64,000 nucleotides of DNA from Bacteroidales bacterium (GCA_029210725.1 JARGFM010000016.1:26627-90626), one strand, 5' to 3'; numbered from the stretch's first letter, positions 35,426-44,012 are shown. A program made the numbers and translations. The notes: a model not told the origin generated them from the letters alone.

Positions 35426-37666
35426 ATGCGCAAATTCATCTGGATTCTAACTGGCCTGGTTTTATCAGGGGGACTCTCCGCCCAGGGAAATCTGGACCTG
35501 GAGTGGTGGGTGGAATATAAAAAGGATAGCGATTCAGGTGAACTGCTCAGAGTTGCGGCCGCTGTTCCCGGAGCTGTTCAGCTGGATATTGCCAGTGCAG
35601 AGGGTTACGGTCCCTATTATTATGCAGATAACTGGAGAGATTACCTGTGGATGGAGGACCATGAATTTACTTATGTGACCCGTTTTTTCAAGCCCAGGAT
35701 GGATCCCGGTGAGAGGCTGGTGTTTCGTTCCCTGGGGATTGATTATGAATTTGAAATCATTCTGAACGGAGAGGTACTGCTTCACCAGGAAGGGATGTTT
35801 ACGCCGGTCCGGCTCGACCTTACATCGCGGCTCCAGGTAAATAATAGTCTGAAAATCAAAATATTCCCCGTTCCCAAGAAGCATCCGGAACCTGCCGACC
35901 GCAGTCAGGCCGCGGCTTCGGTAAAACCGGCTGTCAGTTATGGATGGGACTGGCACCCCCGTCTGATACCCAGTGGAATCTGGGAGGATACCTGGCTGGA
36001 GATTCTTCCGGGATCGCATGTAGAGGATATTTCGGTGCGTTACAGTCTGAATGAGGAGCTGGACAAGGCTTTTATCCGGGTAGACGCAAGGGGCCGTAAT
36101 CTTGGAGAATGCAAAATCGCCTGGAATCTATTCGGCTCAGACGGAATCAAGGTGAATATGGGCTATCTGAACACCTACCAGGATCAGGGGGTGCTTTACA
36201 GTGAACTGGCCAATCCGGTACTGTGGTGGCCACACGACCACGGAGATCCCCACCTCTACTCCTACACCCTGGTACTTACTGACCCGTCCGGAAAACTGCT
36301 GGAGACCCATAGCGGTCATATAGGATTCAGGAGGGTGAAACTACTCATGAACGAAGGTGCATGGAACGAACCGGTGGGCTTCCCGAAAACCAGAAGCGTG
36401 GCTCCCATACAGCTTGAGATCAACGGGAGAAAGATTTTCTGCAAAGGAAGCAACTGGGTGAATCCGGAGATATTTCCCGGGACCATCCGGCCTTCCAGGT
36501 ACGCGGAGCTGATCGACCTGGCCCTGGAGGCTAATTTCAACATGCTCAGGGTATGGGGTGGTGGCATTGTGAATAAGGAGGTTTTCTATGATCTGTGCGA
36601 TAAGAAAGGGATCCTGGTATGGCAGGAGTTTCCGCTGGCCTGTAACAATTACGAGGATAATCCGGAATACCTGGAAGTGCTGGAGCAGGAGTCGGAATCG
36701 ATCATCAGGCGCATTCGGGAGCATCCCTCCCTGGCCATCTGGTCGGGTGGAAATGAGCTCTTTAATGCCTGGAGCGGGATGAGCGATCAATCCCTGGCTA
36801 TCAGGATGCTGAACAGCCAGTGCCTGCAGCTGGACCCCAATACGCCCTTTATCAGTACTTCGCCGCTGATGGGGATGGGACATGGACACTATGTGTTTCG
36901 CGACCCGGTGACGGGCGAGGAGGTATATTCCATCATGCAGAGGGCCCGCCACACGGCCTATACCGAGTTTGGAGTCCCGGGACCCTCCCCGGTGGCCATC
37001 CTGGAAACCATTATCCCGCCTGAGGATCTGTGGCCCCCGGCTCCCGGAACTGCCTGGGAGAGCCACCATGCTTACAATGCCTGGGTAGGAGATACCTGGC
37101 TGATGAAAGACATGATTGAAGGATATTTTGGCAAAGCTAAAAGCCTGGATTTACTTGTGGAGAAGGGACAGTTGTTGCAAAGTGAAGGATATAAGGCGAT
37201 CTATGAAGAAGCCCGCAGACAGAAGCCCTATTGTTCCATGGTACTCAACTGGTGCTTTAATGAGCCATGGCCTGCGGCGGCCAATAACAGCCTGATCAGC
37301 TGGCCCAACTGGCCCAAGCCTGCTTTCTCGGCAGTGAGGAATGCCTGCCGCCCGGTTCTGGCCAGTGCCAGAAATTATCAGCTGAAATGGAGGCGTGAAG
37401 AATTCTTTTCCACCCAGCTATGGATACTAAATGACAGTTATCAGGAGCTTGAAGCCGGGGTTATGAAGGCGATCCTGATGTCCGGGAATAAACTGAAGGA
37501 GCTGGGAACATGGGAGTTCGGGAAGGTATCCGCAAATAGTAATCTGGAAGGGCCTGTATTAAAAAAGCTACTGCCCCGATGGAGATCCGATGGCTTTATC
37601 CTTCTCCTGGAGGTGGAAGGGCATCCCGAGTATAGTTCAAGCTATTCCTTTATCCTGTCCGATTAG
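35426..37666 (+). CDS. GH2-family beta-mannosidase
   Basis: 746 residues with a signal peptide ending at GLSAQ. The N-terminal sugar-binding domain (AAVPGAVQLDIASAEG, YVTRFFKP), an Ig-like domain and a TIM barrel occur in the usual order. The barrel contains FNMLRVWGGGIVNKEVFYDL, the acid/base Glu in WSGGNELFNAW near residue 448 and the nucleophile Glu in YTEFGVPG near 514. This arrangement fits exo-beta-mannosidases, which release mannose from beta-mannosides and N-glycan cores. At 746 residues it is somewhat shorter than many members, mainly at the C-terminal domain. Probably periplasmic. The aldo/keto reductase gene behind it is convergent. Confidence 0.9.
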   Translation: MRKFIWILTGLVLSGGLSAQGNLDLEWWVEYKKDSDSGELLRVAAAVPGAVQLDIASAEGYGPYYYADNWRDYLWMEDHEFTYVTRFFKPRMDPGERLVFRSLGIDYEFEIILNGEVLLHQEGMFTPVRLDLTSRLQVNNSLKIKIFPVPKKHPEPADRSQAAASVKPAVSYGWDWHPRLIPSGIWEDTWLEILPGSHVEDISVRYSLNEELDKAFIRVDARGRNLGECKIAWNLFGSDGIKVNMGYLNTYQDQGVLYSELANPVLWWPHDHGDPHLYSYTLVLTDPSGKLLETHSGHIGFRRVKLLMNEGAWNEPVGFPKTRSVAPIQLEINGRKIFCKGSNWVNPEIFPGTIRPSRYAELIDLALEANFNMLRVWGGGIVNKEVFYDLCDKKGILVWQEFPLACNNYEDNPEYLEVLEQESESIIRRIREHPSLAIWSGGNELFNAWSGMSDQSLAIRMLNSQCLQLDPNTPFISTSPLMGMGHGHYVFRDPVTGEEVYSIMQRARHTAYTEFGVPGPSPVAILETIIPPEDLWPPAPGTAWESHHAYNAWVGDTWLMKDMIEGYFGKAKSLDLLVEKGQLLQSEGYKAIYEEARRQKPYCSMVLNWCFNEPWPAAANNSLISWPNWPKPAFSAVRNACRPVLASARNYQLKWRREEFFSTQLWILNDSYQELEAGVMKAILMSGNKLKELGTWEFGKVSANSNLEGPVLKKLLPRWRSDGFILLLEVEGHPEYSSSYSFILSD

Positions 37667-37679
37667 TCCGTAAGCCAGT

Positions 37680-38642
37680 TCAGCCGTGCATGGGATAACT
37701 GAAGATGGGTTCGGTCAACATCGCTTTCTCCTTGATGGCTCCAATCTCCTTTTTGTCCATGGGATGGAATTCTGTGGCCAGCTCCAGGGCCATGGAGAAC
37801 AGATCCTCGTGACCGGGAGGGATGGCGGCAGTGACCGGGTGCGACAGGGTAAACCTCAGCCCTTCACGGGCCTGCTCTTTTTCAGTAAGCGGTTTGTACC
37901 AGGTCTTGTCTATGGTTCTCTCCTCGCCCTCTTCCCATCTTCTCCAGGCCATCGCTTTCAGGGCAAGAATACCCATCCCCCGTTTTTGTGCCTCTTCCAT
38001 GACCTGGGGGCCAAAATTTCCATGGTACCAGGCTGCAAAGTTGAAGGGGAAGAGAATGGTATCAAAATCAAAACCTTCCATCAGTGCCAGGGCCGCCTCC
38101 ACCGAATGAGCCGAGAATCCCAGGTATTTTACTTTACCTTCATCGCGGGCTTCCACAAAGGTTTCCATGGCTCCGCCCTTGCCAAAGATGATGTCCACGT
38201 CTTCCAGGGTGGTTACCGCATGCAGCTGGTAGAGATCGAAATGGTCCGTACGGAGATATTTCAGTGATTGCTCCAGCTCACGCCGGGCTCCTTCTTTTTT
38301 TCTTTCGCCGGTCTTGCAGGCCAGGAAAACATCTTTGCGGTAGGGCTCCAGGGCGGGACCCAGCATCTCCTCGGCATTGCCATAGGAAGGTGCCACATCA
38401 AAGTAGTTTACCCCGTAATCGATAGCTTCCCTGACCCGGCTGGCTGCCTGTTCGGTGCTTGAATTGTCAACGACAATCCCCCCGAATCCGATCATCGACA
38501 GCATTTCGCCCGTTTTTCCCAGGGCCCGTTTTTCAATCTTCCCCTTTCCCCTTTCCCGGGCAATGGCTGAGAGATTGGCCGGAAACAAGCTGATCAGTGG
38601 TAAGCTCATAGCTGAAGTCTCTATAAATTTTCTTCTTCTCAT
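37680..38642 (-). CDS. Exported aldo/keto reductase
   Basis: 320 residues. MRRRKFIETSAMSLPLISLF looks like a Tat signal. The barrel has FDVAPSYGNAEE with the catalytic Asp and Tyr, VFLACKTGERKKEG with the Lys, and DLYQLHAVT with the His, so the tetrad is complete. LGKTGEMLSMIGFGG is typical of the YajO/AKR-type start. A Tat signal fits an enzyme exported with NADPH bound, as seen in many Bacteroidota AKRs. The substrate is unknown. Convergent with the beta-mannosidase gene. Confidence 0.9.
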   Translation of the reverse strand: MRRRKFIETSAMSLPLISLFPANLSAIARERGKGKIEKRALGKTGEMLSMIGFGGIVVDNSSTEQAASRVREAIDYGVNYFDVAPSYGNAEEMLGPALEPYRKDVFLACKTGERKKEGARRELEQSLKYLRTDHFDLYQLHAVTTLEDVDIIFGKGGAMETFVEARDEGKVKYLGFSAHSVEAALALMEGFDFDTILFPFNFAAWYHGNFGPQVMEEAQKRGMGILALKAMAWRRWEEGEERTIDKTWYKPLTEKEQAREGLRFTLSHPVTAAIPPGHEDLFSMALELATEFHPMDKKEIGAIKEKAMLTEPIFSYPMHG

Positions 38643-38690
38643 GGCAGGTGGTTTTAGCCCAAGTTATGAAAACAGATCCTCTATGTCAAA

Positions 38691-39701
38691 TTATTCGGAG
38701 TCAGGTTCTGCAACTTTTTCCAGAGTGGCATAGAAGTCATCCATGATGGCTTCTGCATCAAAGTTTTCCCAGATGGTAATCATCCTGCTGTTATCGGGCT
38801 GGTCGATCCATTCCCTGTGGTTATAAATGGGGCAGGGAGTCTCAACAGCTGTTGCCCAGGCAGGATTTTTCACAATGGCCACGGCTGCCATATCAAAAAG
38901 GGACCTGAAGCATCCATCTTCCAGTTCGGTAATGTGCCTGAACAAATCCACCGAATAGTCGCCAAAGCAGGTGAATGTACCTCCGTGTCTTCCGGTAACC
39001 GGCTTTTCCACCACAGGTCCCAGCCCAGGCATTCGAACATAGATGTTCTTCCGTTTCGCCTTTACCGCTGCTGTACCTGAGCTTTCTCCATACCGGACGG
39101 TGACCATCTCAAAGGGTACCTCGAGGTCCAGGAGGTAGTTCATGGCTGCGATGTCGTTATCCTGGTTGTATTCGCCCGGGGCTGGATAGTTAGAACCCAG
39201 CCAGACGATCCGGATGGTTTTAGCAATGGATGGCTCCTTTTCAAGGGCCAGAGCCACATTGGTCAGTTTTCCAACGGCCAGCAGCACCAGAGGCTCATCT
39301 CTGTTTTTCATGGCTTCCTGCACAATGAAGTTCACCGCTTCGGATCCATCAAAGACCTCCTGGCCAAGCTGTTCACTGATTTCCTGAAAATTGCTGTTGG
39401 CACCCCGTATAACCGGAACCTTTCCCTTCCAGCCTACCAGGTCCACAACGCGCTGGGCCTCTTTCATATGCTCTTCAATATTTCCGCCATTGTAGGTGGC
39501 ATTCACGGTGATGCCAAGTACATTAAATGTCTGATCGTTGAGCAAGAGGTAAGCCAGGGCATGCTGGTCGTCCAGCTCGTTATTGGCATCGGTATCGAAG
39601 ATGACAGGAATACCGGGATCGGAGACATCTTTGCTGCTGTTGCAGCTGCTGACCAGGATAAGAATAAACAGGACCGATAGCAGAGGGAAAGATTTTTTCA
39701 T
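38691..39701 (-). CDS. Nucleoside hydrolase-family lipoprotein
   Basis: 336 residues; lipobox LVSSCNSSKD. VIFDTDANNELDDQHALAYL is the DxDxxxDD calcium-binding motif of inosine/uridine-preferring nucleoside hydrolases, LLAVGKLTNVALALE contains the conserved GPLTN-like segment, and NDIAAMNYLLD replaces the usual GN.....E.N.. region. The role is hydrolysis of nucleosides or related N-ribosides in the periplasm, but Bacteroidota members with this divergent C-terminal half have unknown substrates. Probably monocistronic. Confidence 0.85.
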   Translation of the reverse strand: MKKSFPLLSVLFILILVSSCNSSKDVSDPGIPVIFDTDANNELDDQHALAYLLLNDQTFNVLGITVNATYNGGNIEEHMKEAQRVVDLVGWKGKVPVIRGANSNFQEISEQLGQEVFDGSEAVNFIVQEAMKNRDEPLVLLAVGKLTNVALALEKEPSIAKTIRIVWLGSNYPAPGEYNQDNDIAAMNYLLDLEVPFEMVTVRYGESSGTAAVKAKRKNIYVRMPGLGPVVEKPVTGRHGGTFTCFGDYSVDLFRHITELEDGCFRSLFDMAAVAIVKNPAWATAVETPCPIYNHREWIDQPDNSRMITIWENFDAEAIMDDFYATLEKVAEPDSE

Positions 39702-39721
39702 GGTAAATATATGGATTTATG

Positions 39722-40423
39722 TTAGTCTCTTCGGGCAGTGAATTTACGAAATAGGATCCAGATAAGAAGCAGGTGAAACAGAAATGTAATACCAGCATTG
39801 AGCCAGAATGTTCCCGGCGACTCTGCCAGCAGGGCACGGCCGGCCCAGAATAGGGGAGAATAGAGTCCACACCAGTTATAGGGCGCCGGCAGGGCATAGT
39901 CCAGCAGTGGTCCCATCAGCAGGATACCGAAACCCTTGGCAATGGCCATCCCCATCACCTTATTGTGGGCGAAGGCTCCCAGCACCAGCAGCAGGATCAG
40001 GGACTGGCTGGAAATCAGCAGAGAAATGACCATCAGCTGAAAGATATTCAGAGTTCCCGTGAGACGAAGTAAAAGCAGAAACAGGAGAATAAACAGGAAG
40101 CTGAGGACCAGCGGGATCCCCATTCGCAACTTCAGATAGCCTGCTTTTCCGGTGGGGGTGACCGATATGGCTGTGATGATCCCCCCGTCGCGTTCATCCA
40201 GCAGGATGAATCCGTAGACCAGGCCCGTCATCATGGGAATCAGCATCAGGAAAAAGGTGCCCGTTTGCCTGTAAAAAGGGGAGATATCCAGGCTCCACTG
40301 TTCCATCAGGGTTTCCAGGAAGGGAAAGAGGAAATGCATCAGTAACCAGAGGATAAAGGGTACTGCCAGGCAGAGAATCAGCATGGGATCCCCTTTCAGT
40401 AGTTTATAATCGTATCTGATGGC
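39722..40423 (-). pseudogene. ABC-2 permease of a decayed exporter (second subunit, no intact start)
   Basis: The frame is open from GCC at 40423 (AIRYDYKLLKGDPMLILCLA) to the stop at 39722, about 234 codons, with six hydrophobic segments and LDERDGGIITAISVTPTGKA, which recalls ABC-2 permeases of fluoroquinolone-export type. Immediately upstream in this frame is TGA at 40424-40426, and no start codon precedes AIRYDYK. The first ATG inside the frame is at 40384 and would remove about 13 residues. The upstream permease remnant runs in another frame across this point. Whether one base has been gained or a deletion has joined two permeases cannot be told by eye. With the ATPase also broken, the transporter is unlikely to work. 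Confidence 0.65.
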
Positions 40424-40553
40424 TCACAAGCATCCGGTTTTTTTCGGGCAGGTTCAGAAGAACAGCCACATAGATGGCTGTAAACACAAAATAAACCAGC
40501 CAGAAGCCCTGGCGCCACTGCAGTGTGATTTCTTTTTTCAACAACTCTTTCAT
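40405..40553 (-). pseudogene. N-terminal remnant of a first ABC-2 permease
   Basis: From ATG 40553 the frame reads MKELLKKEITLQWRQGFW followed by a first membrane segment (LVYFVFTAIYVAVLL) and NLPEKNR, then stops at 40405-40407 after 48 codons. The start resembles permeases that normally run about 230 residues and are encoded between the ATPase and a second permease. Here only about 40 residues of real homology remain before the sequence passes into the second permease in a different frame. A run of seven A in the sense strand at GAAAAAAACC is a possible slip site. Confidence 0.6.
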
Positions 40554-40566
40554 TTCTTCCTCTGCT

Positions 40567-41424
40567 TTACTGCTTCAGGGACTGACCGGTGACCCGGATA
40601 AAGATATCCTCCAGGGAGGCTTCCTGGGTATGGATGGTCAGTATCTCCCTGTTCTGTAAAACTTCCAGGAATTCCCGGTTGGAGGCCAGCTGGTCCATGG
40701 GAAATTCTGGCCTTACGGAGTCCCGCTTTTCTTTGTACTCCAGCCTCACGGATTTTTTTCCGTGCTGCAAGCGAAGGACTTGCGGGGAGTCGATGACCGG
40801 CAGGGTGCCCTCTACCATAAAAGCCAGCCGGTTGCATAGTTCCCCGGCATCATCCATGTGGTGTGTGGTCAGAAAGATGGTGACTCACTGATTCTGTAAA
40901 TCCAGGATGATATCCTTCATCACCCGGGAATTGCCCGGATCCAGTCCTGCAGTGGGTTCATCCAGGAACAGCAGACTGGGACGGTTCAGCAGGGCCCGGA
41001 TAAAGCTGAGGCGCATTTTCATTCCTTTGGAAAAGGATTCGACCCGGGTATCGCGGTCCTCCTCCAGATGAACCATATGCAGCAGCTAATCCGGATCACG
41101 GGTTGGGGATTTAAAAAAGGAGGCAAAGAGCTGCAGGTTCTCCAGGGCGCTGAGCTTCAGGTAGAGGTTGGGAAATTCAAAGGCTATCCCGATCTTCTCA
41201 TAGAAAGAACGTTCCATGCGTGAGAGGTCGGTCCCGTTGACACGGACGCTCCCTTCGAAGCCCTTCAGCAGTCCGATCAGTATCTTTTGCGTGGTACTTT
41301 TTCCCGCTCCGGAGTGGCCCAGGAATCCGAAAATCTCTCCCTTCCTGATTTCAAAGCTGATTTTTTTCAGAACCTGCTTCTCTGTTCCCGGATAGCTGTA
41401 GCTCAGGTTTTGAACCTGTATCAT
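40567..41424 (-). pseudogene. ABC transporter ATPase with two in-frame stops
   Basis: One continuous frame of 285 codons from ATG 41424. Walker A is GHSGAGKSTT, the signature region is [18 protein letters not shown], Walker B is [14 protein letters not shown], and the H-loop is LTTHHMDD. TAG at 41086-41088 lies in [18 protein letters not shown], and TGA at 40885-40887 in DLQNQ-stop-VTIFLTTHH. Family members have Glu and Gly there, so each stop is one G-to-T change from GAG and GGA. Both stops separate essential motifs. The esterase gene ends 7 bases upstream and two damaged permeases follow. The intact system would have exported drugs or lipids. Confidence 0.88.
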
Positions 41425-41431
41425 AAGAAGC

Positions 41432-42313
41432 TTAATGCTGGTGGAAAGCGGCCGAGATAAACGCGAGCACCTCGGGCAGGGATTCTCTCCAGTAGGTCCA
41501 GGTATGTCCGCCGTCACGGATCCGGAACTCATGAGGGATCTCTTTTTTGCGTATGGCCACATGGGCCAGGGAATTTCCTTCGAACAGGAAATCATCATCC
41601 CCGCAGTCGATGTACCACCTGACCTGGTTTTGCCGGTTCTCCTGCAGAGCTTCCGTGTCCACTGCATGGATCAGTTCCAGGACGCTGTGACCTTTGTACC
41701 AGGCCTCCAGTTGCTTATCGCTCATGTCTTTCCAGCCTCTTCGCTGTGCCTGCTGCTTCATATCCTCCATACTCAGCGGGCCACAGCTGGCACTGAGGGG
41801 ACAGGCAGAAGAGAAAAGGTCTGGCCTGTGAAGGGCATACATGAAAGTACCCCCTCCGCCCATGGAGAGTCCCGAGATGGCCCGGAATCTTTTTTCTCCC
41901 TTGATCCGGTAGGTTTTTTCCACATAGGGCAAAAACTCCTCAAAAAAGAAATCTTCGTAGCGCCATTCATTTTTCGGATCGTTAAAATAGCCCCGCTGCC
42001 CGGCACTGGCATCCGGCATCACAATGATCATGGGAGTGGCCGAACCTTCCAGGATGGCCTTATCGGCAATCAGCAGTACTTCACCGAACTGCACCCATCC
42101 GCTCTGGTCATCTCCGGCTCCGTGCAAGAGGTAAAGGACCGGATAGCTCCGCTGGGAACTTTCATAGTCAGGAGGGAGATATATGGCGTATTTACGCTCC
42201 ATATCCAGGATCTTGCTCTCCATGGAGAGATTGTCATATACTTTACCTGTCTGTGCATACAGGTTGAGGGCCGCTATAAAAAGGGCAGTAAAAAAAACAG
42301 CATTTCTGATCAT
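41432..42313 (-). CDS. Secreted esterase (enterochelin esterase/feruloyl esterase-like)
   Basis: About 293 residues from ATG 42313 (MIRNAVFFTALFIAAL), preferred to ATG 42340 because it gives a proper signal peptide ending at NLYAQ. Alpha/beta hydrolase of the D-family esterases: YPVLYLLHGAGDD, nucleophile elbow AISGLSMGG, the Asp near YIDCGDDDFL, and His in IRDGGHTWTYW. Such enzymes remove acyl or feruloyl groups from polysaccharides or hydrolyse siderophore esters. The substrate is unknown. It ends 7 bases before the broken ABC ATPase. Confidence 0.88.
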   Translation of the reverse strand: MIRNAVFFTALFIAALNLYAQTGKVYDNLSMESKILDMERKYAIYLPPDYESSQRSYPVLYLLHGAGDDQSGWVQFGEVLLIADKAILEGSATPMIIVMPDASAGQRGYFNDPKNEWRYEDFFFEEFLPYVEKTYRIKGEKRFRAISGLSMGGGGTFMYALHRPDLFSSACPLSASCGPLSMEDMKQQAQRRGWKDMSDKQLEAWYKGHSVLELIHAVDTEALQENRQNQVRWYIDCGDDDFLFEGNSLAHVAIRKKEIPHEFRIRDGGHTWTYWRESLPEVLAFISAAFHQH

Positions 42314-42397
42314 GATGGTCGGATTAAATGGGTTTAACATGTCTGCCCATAAAGGTATACTCTTAAATCATTTAAGCCGAAACTCCCGGGCTTTTTT

Positions 42398-43306
42398 TTA
42401 CTTCCAGTCGTAGGGGGTCACCTGATAGACGTAGTAGTTAAGCCAGTTGGAAAACAGTAGGCTGGCATGGGCCCGCCAGCGGATCACCGGTTCTTTCGAA
42501 GGGTCGTTGCCGGGAAAGTAGTTTTCGGGCACCGCTGTATCCAGCCCTTTGGCCCGGTCTCTCTCAAACTCATTTTTCAGGGTGAGTGGATTGTATTCCA
42601 GGTGGCCGGAGATAAAAATCTGCCGGTTATCACGGGAAAGGACAATGTTGGATCCCACCTCGGGCGACCAGGCCAGGGGGATCAGATCGGGATGTTTTTT
42701 GATATCCTCCAGCCGGTTTTCAGTGTACCTGGAGTGCGGGGCAGGGAACAGGTCATCAAAACCACGCACCAGGGGATGCTTCCGGTCGGTAATCTGATGA
42801 TCGAATATGCCGAAGGCCTTGGAAGGAAGCGGGTACTTCTGAATGCCATAGTGGTAGTAGAGGCCGGCCTGTGCTCCCCAGCAAATGTGCATGGTGCTGC
42901 TAACCTTGGTCTTGCTCCATTCCATCACCTGGCAGAGGGTATCCCAGTAATCGACCTCCTCAAATTCCATCAGTTCCACCGGGGCCCCGGTAATAATCAG
43001 TCCGTCGTATTTCTGATTCTGCACCTGGTCGAAGGTTTTATAAAAGACTTCCATATGTTCCCGGGGGGTATTTTTGGAATGATGCTCGTCCATATATAGC
43101 AGGTCCAGCTCCACCTGCAGGGGGGTATTGGCCAGGGACCTCAGCAGGTCCGTTTCGGTTACCATCTTTACCGGCATCAGGTTCAGCAGGGCCACACGCA
43201 GAGGCCGGATATCCTGGTGGAGGGCCCGGTTCTCCTCCATGATAAAGATATTCTCCTTTTTAAGCTCTTTTATGGCCGGAAGGTTGCTTGGTACATTTAT
43301 TGGCAT
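42398..43306 (-). CDS. metA: Homoserine O-acetyltransferase (MetA type)
   Basis: 302 residues. The nucleophile Cys142 is in [15 protein letters not shown], and [10 protein letters not shown] carries the catalytic His/Glu pair. Glu111 in [12 protein letters not shown] marks acetyl-CoA preference; Gly at that place gives succinyltransfer in Escherichia coli. So the product is O-acetylhomoserine for methionine synthesis. Full length with no lesion. The 150-base leader holds a TAAATTTG box and two strong stem-loops, suggesting RNA-level control. Cytoplasmic. The neighbouring esterase gene is on the same strand, 57 bases downstream. Confidence 0.96.
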   Translation of the reverse strand: MPINVPSNLPAIKELKKENIFIMEENRALHQDIRPLRVALLNLMPVKMVTETDLLRSLANTPLQVELDLLYMDEHHSKNTPREHMEVFYKTFDQVQNQKYDGLIITGAPVELMEFEEVDYWDTLCQVMEWSKTKVSSTMHICWGAQAGLYYHYGIQKYPLPSKAFGIFDHQITDRKHPLVRGFDDLFPAPHSRYTENRLEDIKKHPDLIPLAWSPEVGSNIVLSRDNRQIFISGHLEYNPLTLKNEFERDRAKGLDTAVPENYFPGNDPSKEPVIRWRAHASLLFSNWLNYYVYQVTPYDWK

Positions 43307-43360
43307 GACGGTTGTTTCATTAATTAACTTGAATGTGTTTTATTATTTAATTCTTTCCAC

Positions 43361-43439
43361 GCCTGAGTCCAGGTGCTTTTGCCCCATTAATACCTGGTTC
43401 AGGCCGGAAGCTTCTTTCCCACTGTCCCGCTTTTCCGGC
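43361..43439 (-). ncRNA. Structured 5' leader of metA (riboswitch candidate)
   Basis: In the metA leader, GCCTGA (43361-43366) pairs with TCAGGC (43399-43404) and, inside it, CCAGGT (43369-43374) with ACCTGG (43392-43397). GCCGGAA (43403-43409) pairs with TTCCGGC (43433-43439), with a 23-base loop. The two stems share two bases (43403-43404), so they stack or compete. No T-run follows. It does not match the SAM-I or SAM-II consensus as far as I can recall. Position in front of metA suggests sensing of methionine or SAM. Confidence 0.5.
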
Positions 43440-43463
43440 AATCTGTGCCTTTAAAATCTGATG

Positions 43464-43471
43464 CAAATTTA
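43464..43471 (-). promoter_or_regulatory. Candidate -7 box (TAAATTTG) of metA
   Basis: The minus strand reads TAAATTTG, matching TAnnTTTG, about 158 bases before the metA ATG and just upstream of the structured leader. No -33 TTG is found at the expected spacing. Confidence 0.45.
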
Positions 43472-43518
43472 AAGGATTGTTGGAATCATGGGCAGGAAGT
43501 GTTGGAATTTCCGGCACC

Positions 43519-43577
43519 GGTATTGTACCATAAGCAAGTAAAATGCAGGTACACAATAAGATAATAAGTACAATACC
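43519..43577. repeat. 10-bp inverted repeat between metA and the dodecin gene
   Basis: GGTATTGTAC at 43519-43528 and GTACAATACC at 43568-43577 are perfect inverted repeats 39 bases apart, about 97 bases beyond the dodecin stop. The low-GC spacer has no gene. It could be a binding-site pair, a dodecin transcript end, or a relic of a mobile element. Confidence 0.45.
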
Positions 43578-43673
43578 CCTTCCTGCTATCCGGACAAAAC
43601 CGGACGCAAAAAGTCGATACTGTCTTTATGAGCCTTTAGAGGATCTTTCAGTTTTCCAGTTATCAGGAGAAGG

Positions 43674-43883
43674 TCAGGACTGAAATTTGAAAGAGAGTTT
43701 CACCCTGGTCCGGTAGAACTCGATCTTACCGTCCTTCAGGTGGATGTCCATGGCGGCGACCTCTGCAATGCGCAGGTCCCGCAAACTCTTTGATGCCTGG
43801 TTTATGGCATTTTGGGCGGCATCTTCCCAGGATTTGGTACTGGTGCCAACCAGTTCGATAATCTTGTAAACGCTGTCGGACAT
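43674..43883 (-). CDS. Dodecin (flavin-storage protein)
   Basis: 69 residues. VYKIIELVGTSTKSWEDAAQ, NAINQASKSLRDLRIAEV and DGKIEFYRTRVKLSFKFQ are the complete dodecin pattern, a 12-mer that binds FMN, riboflavin or lumichrome. Bacterial dodecins usually have Trp in the segment between helix and strand (RNLRW) for flavin stacking; here that position is Ile (RDLRIAEV), so flavin binding may be weaker or different. Cytoplasmic. The gene is divergent from nikR, with about 130 bases between. Confidence 0.9.
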   Translation of the reverse strand: MSDSVYKIIELVGTSTKSWEDAAQNAINQASKSLRDLRIAEVAAMDIHLKDGKIEFYRTRVKLSFKFQS

Positions 43884-44012
43884 AAGGCTGTTAGTTTTGG
43901 TTTACTGCAAGTTACAAGCTAATGTTTAAGAAGTCAAGGAGATGACTTTTGCACTTCCGGAAAATTCCCTATATTGCCAGCTATTAACACCTTTTTATAA
44001 AAAAGTAGCACG

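Noticed and set aside
40885..40887. TGA in the ABC ATPase as selenocysteine or readthrough
   Set aside because: The position is Gly in the family, no SECIS-like hairpin is obvious, and a TAG lies in the same gene. Decay is simpler.
23..41088. Genetic-code change (stop reassigned to Glu)
   Set aside because: TAA, TAG and TGA all occur at lesion sites and all three also end normal genes here, so no single reassignment works.
41435..42337. 300-codon plus-strand ORF over the esterase gene
   Set aside because: Antisense to a gene with a complete esterase triad; no own motifs.
43361..43439. SAM-I (S-box) riboswitch before metA
   Set aside because: The conserved S-box core (AGAGxGG, GGCAACC) is not present; the leader is kept as an unclassified structured RNA.
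43361..43439. Rho-independent terminator before metA
   Set aside because: No T-run follows either stem in the metA direction, and metA must be transcribed through it.
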